Source: Flavobacteriales bacterium CG_4_9_14_3_um_filter_32_8 (lineage in GTDB: Bacteria; Bacteroidota; Bacteroidia; Flavobacteriales_E; Vicingaceae). From it: 11,054 nt of DNA. The position numbers were made by a program, and so were the translations under genes. Position 1 is the first letter of the stretch. Each line of letters opens with the position of its first letter. The DNA is taken from contig PFUQ01000200.1 of assembly GCA_002790175.1 (NCBI GenBank), positions 1 through 11,054 on the forward strand, read 5' to 3'. A model generated the notes under the pieces. The model saw nothing but the letters and a program-made list of their open reading frames with translations, was not told the DNA's origin and searched no databases. Shown here piece after piece: positions 5,901 to 11,054 of this stretch.

Positions 5901-6854
5901 GTGAAAATAACTGAACACTTATCCAAGGCCAAAAAGGTACTCTTTTCGTTAGAAATTCTTCCGCCATTAAAAGGAAATGGGATACAATCTATTTACGATA
6001 GCATTGACCCGTTGATAGCGTTTGGTCCTTCTTTCATTAATGTTACTTACCATCGTGAAGAGTTTGTTTACAAAAAAAGAGAGAAAGGGTATTTAGAAAA
6101 AATAGCCATTAAAAAAAGACCAGGAACAGTCGGAATTTGTGCAGCTATCGTTAATAAATATAAAATAGATGCTGTTCCGCATATCATTTGTGGAGGTTTT
6201 ACAAAAGAAGAAACCGAAAATGCACTCATCGACCTTAATTTTTTGGGAATAGACAATGTGTTGTTGCTGCGTGGCGACCCCATTAAAACCGAAGCATCAT
6301 TTATCCCAGAAGAAGAAGGACATCATTATGCCGTTGATTTAGTGAGACAAGTGGTTGGGTTAAACCAAGGCATTTATATGGATGAGGATTTACAAAATGC
6401 TCAACCCACTAATTTTTGTATAGGCGTTGCGGGTTATCCCGAAAAACATTTTGAAGCTCCCAACTTAAAAAATGATTTAAAATACTTAAAACAAAAGATT
6501 GATGCTGGTGCTGAATATATTGTTACTCAATTGTTTTATGACAATCAAAAATTTAAAACTTTTGTTAACTTATGTAGAGAAGAAGAAATAACAGTTCCAA
6601 TTATTCCAGGAATTAAACCAATTTCATCCAAAAATCAAATTCTAACATTACCCAAAAACTTTCACATCGATATGCCTCACGAATTGGTGGAAGCCATTGA
6701 GAAATGCAAATCGGATGAGGAAGTGAAAAAAGTAGGTATCGATTGGGCAATTCAACAATCTAAAGATTTAATAGAATTTGGAGTTCCCTGTATTCATTAT
6801 TACACCATGGGAAAATCGTTGTCGGTTAGAGAAGTGGTGAAAGCTGTGTTTTAA
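5901..6854 (+). CDS. metF: 5,10-methylenetetrahydrofolate reductase
   Basis: MetF reduces 5,10-methylene-THF to 5-methyl-THF with FAD and NAD(P)H, supplying methyl groups for methionine synthesis in the cytoplasm. The 317-residue protein has the normal bacterial length. Landmarks: FSLEILPP with Glu18, equivalent to the proton-donating Glu28 of E. coli MetF; INVTYHRE (45-52); LLLRGDP with Asp125, matching the flavin-tuning Asp120; AGYPEKHFEAPN; GAEYIVTQLFYD; and the C-terminal GVPCIHYYTMGKS. The start is GTG at 5901; the next residues KITEHLSKAKKVLFS fit the usual start of Bacteroidota MetF, so the GTG is trusted over any later ATG. It is transcribed alone, diverging from lepA, and its stop overlaps that of ribE by 4 bp. 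No methionine-synthase gene is in view. Confidence 0.95.
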   Translation: MKITEHLSKAKKVLFSLEILPPLKGNGIQSIYDSIDPLIAFGPSFINVTYHREEFVYKKREKGYLEKIAIKKRPGTVGICAAIVNKYKIDAVPHIICGGFTKEETENALIDLNFLGIDNVLLLRGDPIKTEASFIPEEEGHHYAVDLVRQVVGLNQGIYMDEDLQNAQPTNFCIGVAGYPEKHFEAPNLKNDLKYLKQKIDAGAEYIVTQLFYDNQKFKTFVNLCREEEITVPIIPGIKPISSKNQILTLPKNFHIDMPHELVEAIEKCKSDEEVKKVGIDWAIQQSKDLIEFGVPCIHYYTMGKSLSVREVVKAVF

Positions 6855-7438
6855 ACTTTATTTAGCAGCTTAGCCACATACTTTCCAATAATATCGAACT
6901 CTAAATTAACTTTATCGCCTTCTTTTAAGGTATTAAAAGTAGTGTGTTCTTTGGTAAAAGGAATAATACAAACCGAAAATTGGTTTTGGTTGGAGTTGAC
7001 CACCGTTAAACTTACTCCATCTACTGTTATAGAGCCTTTTTCAACGGTAATGTTATGATAGTTAGGTTCGTAGTTAAACGTGTACATCCAACTTCCGTCT
7101 TGCTCAGTAACAGCAGTGCAAAAAGCAGTTTGGTCAACATGTCCTTGTACCACATGCCCATCAAACCGACCATTCGCCAACATGGCTCGTTCTAAATTTA
7201 CTTTACTTCCAATTTGTAAAGCTCCCAAGCTCGATTTCTCTAATGTTTCTTTAATCGCAGTAACGGTGTAAATGTTGCTAGAAATACCAATAATTGTTAA
7301 ACAAACTCCGTTGTGAGCTAAACTTTGGTCAACTTTCAATTCGTTGATAAACGAACTTTTTATCGAAAAATGAACATTTTCACCTTCTTTTTTTAGAGCA
7401 ACAATTTCTCCTAATCCTTCAATAATTCCAGTAAACAT
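6851..7438 (-). CDS. ribE: Riboflavin synthase, alpha subunit
   Basis: Riboflavin synthase dismutates two molecules of 6,7-dimethyl-8-ribityllumazine to riboflavin and the ribityl-aminopyrimidine substrate of lumazine synthase, usually as a homotrimer. The 195-residue protein shows both lumazine-binding repeats: MFTGIIEGLGEI and NGVCLTI (43-49) in the first, and GHVVQGHVD (94-102), KGSITVDGVSLTV (134-146) and FNTLKEGDKVNLEFDIIGKYV in the second. The Met-Phe-Thr-Gly start is invariant in the family, which fixes the ATG. Position 41, usually Val or another small residue near the ligand, is Ala, which I would not over-read. Its start is 3 bases after the stop of the large surface-protein gene, so it is probably read from that gene's transcript. 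No FMN riboswitch is present in the short gap. Confidence 0.96.
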   Translation of the reverse strand: MFTGIIEGLGEIVALKKEGENVHFSIKSSFINELKVDQSLAHNGVCLTIIGISSNIYTVTAIKETLEKSSLGALQIGSKVNLERAMLANGRFDGHVVQGHVDQTAFCTAVTEQDGSWMYTFNYEPNYHNITVEKGSITVDGVSLTVVNSNQNQFSVCIIPFTKEHTTFNTLKEGDKVNLEFDIIGKYVAKLLNKV

Positions 7439-7441
7439 TCT

Positions 7442-10096
7442 TTATGGTTTTGAGGCTCTTTTATTTCTAATTAATGTAATAAAGCCTTTTAATATTCTAG
7501 GTTCTATTCCGTCTAAACAAATTTCATTGACGGTACAAACATAAAAATAAGTTCCGTCAACACATTGTTTGTTGTTTTCTTGATGGGTGCCATCCCATAA
7601 AATATCGGGATTGGTGGTTTGGTAAACTAATTTTCCCCAACGGTTAAAAATTTGCATGTTTACCGACGCTACAAAACGGTATGGGAATGCGGTAATTAAA
7701 TCGTTGTGATTATCAGTGCCTGGAGTAAACACGTTTGGTAAACGGTATTGAAAACATTCGGAGTTGGTGGTTTCGTCTGTTGCATAAACACAGCCTAGAT
7801 TTCCTTCGCATGCACCATTTGGATTATCTACACAAACCGAATCACTAAATTTACTTTCATTACCTACAGAATCTATCGCAGTAATCACGTAACATCCAAC
7901 AATTGAAAAAATATGATCATGAATATAGGCTGAATCTGTTCCATTGGATATAGTAGCAATGAATACATACTCACCATTGATGGAATCTTTTTTATAAATA
8001 TTAAATTGTAATACATCATCGGCACAACCAGCGTTTTGGTTAGTCCAATGCAATGTATTTTGTTGTAATTCACAATCAAATTCAACACATAAACTAGGCG
8101 GACATGGTATAACATTATCGATTGGCTGGGCACAAGTTTCTTGAGAATAGTTGATGATTGGGTTAATGGTTCCTGGAGAAGAATAGGATCCAATGCTTTT
8201 TACTTGGTAGCAATAAGTAGTAAGATTGACTAATCCAGTATCGATAAAGGTGTTGTTTGTTGTGGTAGCAATGGAATCAAAAATTAGGGTAAACGGATTT
8301 TGCCGATAAATAACATGTTGTGAATTTGTCCAAGGCACACTCTCACTCCAAACCAAAGTAAGTTGATTATCTGAAGGTATTAAATTTAAGAAGATGGAAG
8401 AGGCGATGGTTGATTTTCCCATTAAATCATGAGCTCCAGCTGTCAAATTATAGATGTCTATGCGATAAAAATATTGATAGTTCAACGTGTTCAATAAAGT
8501 GTCGGTATAAGTGGTGTCGTTGATGGTTGCAGTAGAATCTAACAAAATCATATTAGATGAAGTTTGTTCTCCTCTATAAATTAAATATCGATAAGGTCCT
8601 GGATATTGAATAGTATCATGCTCTGTTGGTTTTGACCAAGCTAAATAAATAGAACCATTGGTAGTAGATGTTGTATTTACACTAACATTGGTAATAATGG
8701 GAACATCTTTTATTAATTGAGCACAAACTTCATCAGAAGCAATACTTTTTGCTCCGTTAGGATAGGAAGCAACAATTCTGTAACAATAATCTTCCCCAGG
8801 AATTAATCCTGAGCCATTATTATTATCAGCATAAGTGGTATCGTTTATCGAACTAGTTATTGCGATTAATTGAAATCCTGTTGAAGCAGGAACACCTGTT
8901 TCACATTGTCCTGGAGACCAACCCGAAGGGCCTAATTTTCGGTATATTTTATAATTTTGTACTTGCCCACATTTTGTTTTATCCCAAATTAAATTAATGG
9001 AGTTATTTTGAACATTGGCTATAACATTTTCAGGTTTTGGACCTATAACTAGAATGGAGGTAGTATGAAAATCTGCTAAATGAAATTGACCATTATCAAT
9101 GGCTTTTATGGAAACAAAATAGGGGTTAATTCTAACGTGATTACATGCTGTTTCCCAATAAAATTTACCTGAGGTTACAGTAGCTGGTGAGGTCATTTGC
9201 TGAAAAAAAGCGGGATTACTTATGATAAAAGGCATTCCAGTAGCAGTGAGTGTTACAGCACTACTTCCAGTTGTTGGATAATCAACATCTAAAATTTCAC
9301 CAGCAATTACACAAGTATCTGTTATCCCAGTAATAATTGGTGGTGGTTCACAGCCAGCAACAACCGTAATTTGCATATCTCTTAAAATACTTCCAATCTT
9401 AAATCCATTTCTAAATTCTTCTATTAATATGGCAATATTGTATTCTCCTTGGGTAATTGGTGAATCCCATACTAAATCTCCTGTATAATTATCAATACTA
9501 ATAAAGTTAGATGCTTGTGGAAATTGGTATCCAGCAATTGGAACGCCACCTTCTTTTAAGCTTTGATGAAGTGTGTAATACAAACTATCACCATCAACAT
9601 CAACCGCACCAGGGTTATGAACATAGATAGAACCAACACAGGCATTGTCGATTGGTGGATTTTGCAATATAGGGGAATTATTAGCCACTATAAATGGGTT
9701 GATGTATAATTCTGTTTGTATGTAAAAAACTACATTTACAGAATTAGGCACATTTATTATACTCGCATTTCTGTTGGGGTCTTCAACACTAATAATATAT
9801 GGATATGGACTATTTCCTGGATAAGTATGCTGAGCTATGTAAATATTCTTTTTGATATCGTTTCCTAAATAAATATCACTAATTCTATCAATGGAATCTA
9901 AAGGACTGTTATCTCCCCAACGTATTTCTAATTCTGGTCGGTCGGCAGGACTAGAATCTTTAGTGTAAGTAACAACAGTTACTTCATAGGTAAAACCAGT
10001 AATATGTATAAAAGTTATTTCCCCAGCTCTATTGTGAGTTGCAAAAGATTTTACAGAAAGTAAAATAAATAATAGGTATAAAAACTTTTTTAGCAT
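7442..10096 (-). CDS. Secreted multidomain surface protein with type B (CHU_C) T9SS sorting domain
   Basis: 884 residues. A signal peptide (1-19, MLKKFLYLLFILLSVKSFA) is followed by THNRAGEI, a start seen in many Bacteroidota proteins annotated as gliding-associated. Residues 20-250 form an N-terminal region including VDVDGDSLYYTLHQS and SIDNYTGDLVWDSP, which resemble Ig/cadherin-like repeats. Four fibronectin-type-III-like repeats follow, roughly 355-460, 465-570, 575-660 and 665-758, recognisable by recurring NYKIYRK, YLIYRGE, HVIYRQN and FNIYKKD strands and ITSSINDTTYADN-type turns. Residues 786-880 are a CHU_C domain: LPNVFTPGTDNHNDLI, MQIFNRWGKLVYQT, LWDGTHQENNKQCVDGTYFY, GFITLIR. The protein should cross the outer membrane by T9SS and be anchored or released; an adhesion role is plausible but unproven. 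ribE follows after 3 bases. Confidence 0.9.
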   Translation of the reverse strand: MLKKFLYLLFILLSVKSFATHNRAGEITFIHITGFTYEVTVVTYTKDSSPADRPELEIRWGDNSPLDSIDRISDIYLGNDIKKNIYIAQHTYPGNSPYPYIISVEDPNRNASIINVPNSVNVVFYIQTELYINPFIVANNSPILQNPPIDNACVGSIYVHNPGAVDVDGDSLYYTLHQSLKEGGVPIAGYQFPQASNFISIDNYTGDLVWDSPITQGEYNIAILIEEFRNGFKIGSILRDMQITVVAGCEPPPIITGITDTCVIAGEILDVDYPTTGSSAVTLTATGMPFIISNPAFFQQMTSPATVTSGKFYWETACNHVRINPYFVSIKAIDNGQFHLADFHTTSILVIGPKPENVIANVQNNSINLIWDKTKCGQVQNYKIYRKLGPSGWSPGQCETGVPASTGFQLIAITSSINDTTYADNNNGSGLIPGEDYCYRIVASYPNGAKSIASDEVCAQLIKDVPIITNVSVNTTSTTNGSIYLAWSKPTEHDTIQYPGPYRYLIYRGEQTSSNMILLDSTATINDTTYTDTLLNTLNYQYFYRIDIYNLTAGAHDLMGKSTIASSIFLNLIPSDNQLTLVWSESVPWTNSQHVIYRQNPFTLIFDSIATTTNNTFIDTGLVNLTTYCYQVKSIGSYSSPGTINPIINYSQETCAQPIDNVIPCPPSLCVEFDCELQQNTLHWTNQNAGCADDVLQFNIYKKDSINGEYVFIATISNGTDSAYIHDHIFSIVGCYVITAIDSVGNESKFSDSVCVDNPNGACEGNLGCVYATDETTNSECFQYRLPNVFTPGTDNHNDLITAFPYRFVASVNMQIFNRWGKLVYQTTNPDILWDGTHQENNKQCVDGTYFYVCTVNEICLDGIEPRILKGFITLIRNKRASKP

Positions 10097-10207
10097 TGTT
10101 CAACTTATAAAATTACATCTTTTTAGTCAATAATTAATACCGTTTATGAAATGGAATGGCTAATTTAAAAGTTAAGACGTTTTATAATGGGTTTTGATTG
10201 CACGATT

Positions 10208-11054
10208 TTAATAATTAATTACTTGTTGTTCTGTATTTTTTGGTAATGTTCTATCTTCATATTCTTGAGTTCTTAACTGAGGCTCAAAACCTGCCTCTCT
10301 AATTGATTGTTGTATGCCGCTTGAAGTAAAACGATGAGGAGCTCCAGCAGCTGACACCACGTTTTCTTCAATCATAATAGAACCAAAGTCGTTTGCTCCA
10401 GCATGCAGACAAATTTGAGCTGTTTTTTCTCCAACTGTTAACCACGAGGCTTGAATATTTTCGATATTTGGCAACATCATTCTGCTCAAAGCAATCATCC
10501 GAATGTATTCATCAGCAGTAACATGGTTAGAAACCCCTTTTACTTTTTTTAGCAAAGTTCCATCATCCATAAATGGCCAAGGAATAAAAGCTAAAAACCC
10601 TTTGGCGGTTGCTGGTTTTTCACTTTGCACTTCTCTTAATAAAACTAAATGTTCAAATCGTTCTGCAATTGTTTCAACATGCCCAAACATCATAGTGGCA
10701 GATGTAGTAATATTTAATTGATGAGCTGCTCTCATCACATCTAACCATTCTTTAGCACCACATTTTCCTTTAGAGATTAATCGCCGTACCCTGTCATTTA
10801 AAATTTCTGCACCTGCACCAGGTAACGAATCTAATCCAGCTTCAACGAGTTTTTTTAGAACTTCGGTATGAGAAATTCCTTCTAATTTGCTAATGTGTGC
10901 AATTTCTGGTGGTCCTAAAGAGTGTAATTTAATGGTTGGAAATAGTTGCTTGATGCCTTTAAAAGTATCTACATAAAATTGCAAGCCTAAATCAGGATGA
11001 TGCCCACCTTGTAACAATAACTGATTCCCGCCATATTTTATAGTCTCTTCAATT
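10208..11054 (-). CDS. mqnC: Cyclic dehypoxanthinyl futalosine synthase (MqnC), partial
   Basis: MqnC is a radical-SAM enzyme that cyclises dehypoxanthinyl futalosine in the alternative (futalosine) menaquinone route. The visible 281 residues are its central and C-terminal parts; the start and the CxxxCxxC iron-sulfur motif lie beyond the window edge. The frame stays open from the edge with IEETIKYGGNQLLLQGG, and no start codon in view is credible. Family landmarks are LQGGHHPDLGLQFYVD, SLGPPEIAHISKLEG, AGLDSLPGAGAEIL, ATMMFGHVET, FIPWPFMDDGT, NIENIQASW and GANDFGSIMIEENVVSAAG. The sister enzyme MqnE differs in these segments. It is followed after 111 bases by the surface-protein gene on the same strand. 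I found no strong terminator or promoter in that gap. Confidence 0.93.
   Translation of the reverse strand, partial: IEETIKYGGNQLLLQGGHHPDLGLQFYVDTFKGIKQLFPTIKLHSLGPPEIAHISKLEGISHTEVLKKLVEAGLDSLPGAGAEILNDRVRRLISKGKCGAKEWLDVMRAAHQLNITTSATMMFGHVETIAERFEHLVLLREVQSEKPATAKGFLAFIPWPFMDDGTLLKKVKGVSNHVTADEYIRMIALSRMMLPNIENIQASWLTVGEKTAQICLHAGANDFGSIMIEENVVSAAGAPHRFTSSGIQQSIREAGFEPQLRTQEYEDRTLPKNTEQQVINY

Noticed and set aside
7885..8193. 102-residue minus-strand ORF
   Set aside because: Out-of-frame shadow within the CHU_C protein gene; no family features.
11015..11017. TTG as the start of mqnC
   Set aside because: The frame continues upstream to the window edge with family-like sequence, so the gene is simply cut.
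1..11054. CRISPR arrays, tRNA and rRNA genes
   Set aside because: No regularly spaced direct repeats and no tRNA- or rRNA-like sequence were seen on reading through.

Overview
The window looks like a piece of a Bacteroidota chromosome, probably a marine or freshwater member of the Flavobacteriales or a related order. The evidence is low G+C, no obvious Shine-Dalgarno sites, several promoters of the Bacteroidota type (TTTG, about 19-20 bases, TAnnTTTG), and a large secreted protein with a type B (CHU_C) type IX secretion sorting domain. The futalosine-route menaquinone gene mqnC fits the same phylum.

The left third (about 1-3970) is accessory DNA. In order it holds: a REP-like hairpin next to the decayed C-terminus of a REP-associated (Y1/IS200-like) transposase on the minus strand; an Abi_2 (AbiD/AbiF-like, HEPN) phage-defence pseudogene on the minus strand with three separate lesions (a stop at codon 12, a one-base frameshift, and a TGA just after the HEPN RNxxxH motif); a 530-bp non-coding stretch with a consensus promoter for the abi gene set in a perfect 16-bp palindrome, a short G+C-rich leader, an inverted-repeat element and paired operator-like palindromes; an intact three-gene hipB-hipS-hipT toxin-antitoxin operon on the plus strand; and a second REP-associated transposase, broken by a frameshift and a small deletion.

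The right two thirds (3973-11054) are housekeeping genes plus one surface protein. lepA (minus) and metF (plus) diverge from a 128-bp gap with promoter-like boxes for each. ribE (riboflavin synthase, minus) converges on metF with a 4-bp overlap. Upstream of ribE on the same strand, only 3 bases away, is an 884-residue secreted CHU_C protein, and upstream of that is mqnC, cut by the window edge.

The hipBST genes are packed with 1-bp gaps and should work as one unit: HipT a Ser/Thr kinase toxin, HipS the inhibitor that resembles the HipA N-terminal subdomain, HipB the DNA-binding autoregulator. Three features depart from the best-known E. coli example: HipB carries a 75-residue C-terminal extension, HipT begins with a CxxC...HxxC motif, and its glycine-rich loop has A-I-T-G in place of S-I-S-G. 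No wholly new system can be proved from the sequence. The strongest leads are the fused HipB, the abi leader region and the inverted-repeat element.
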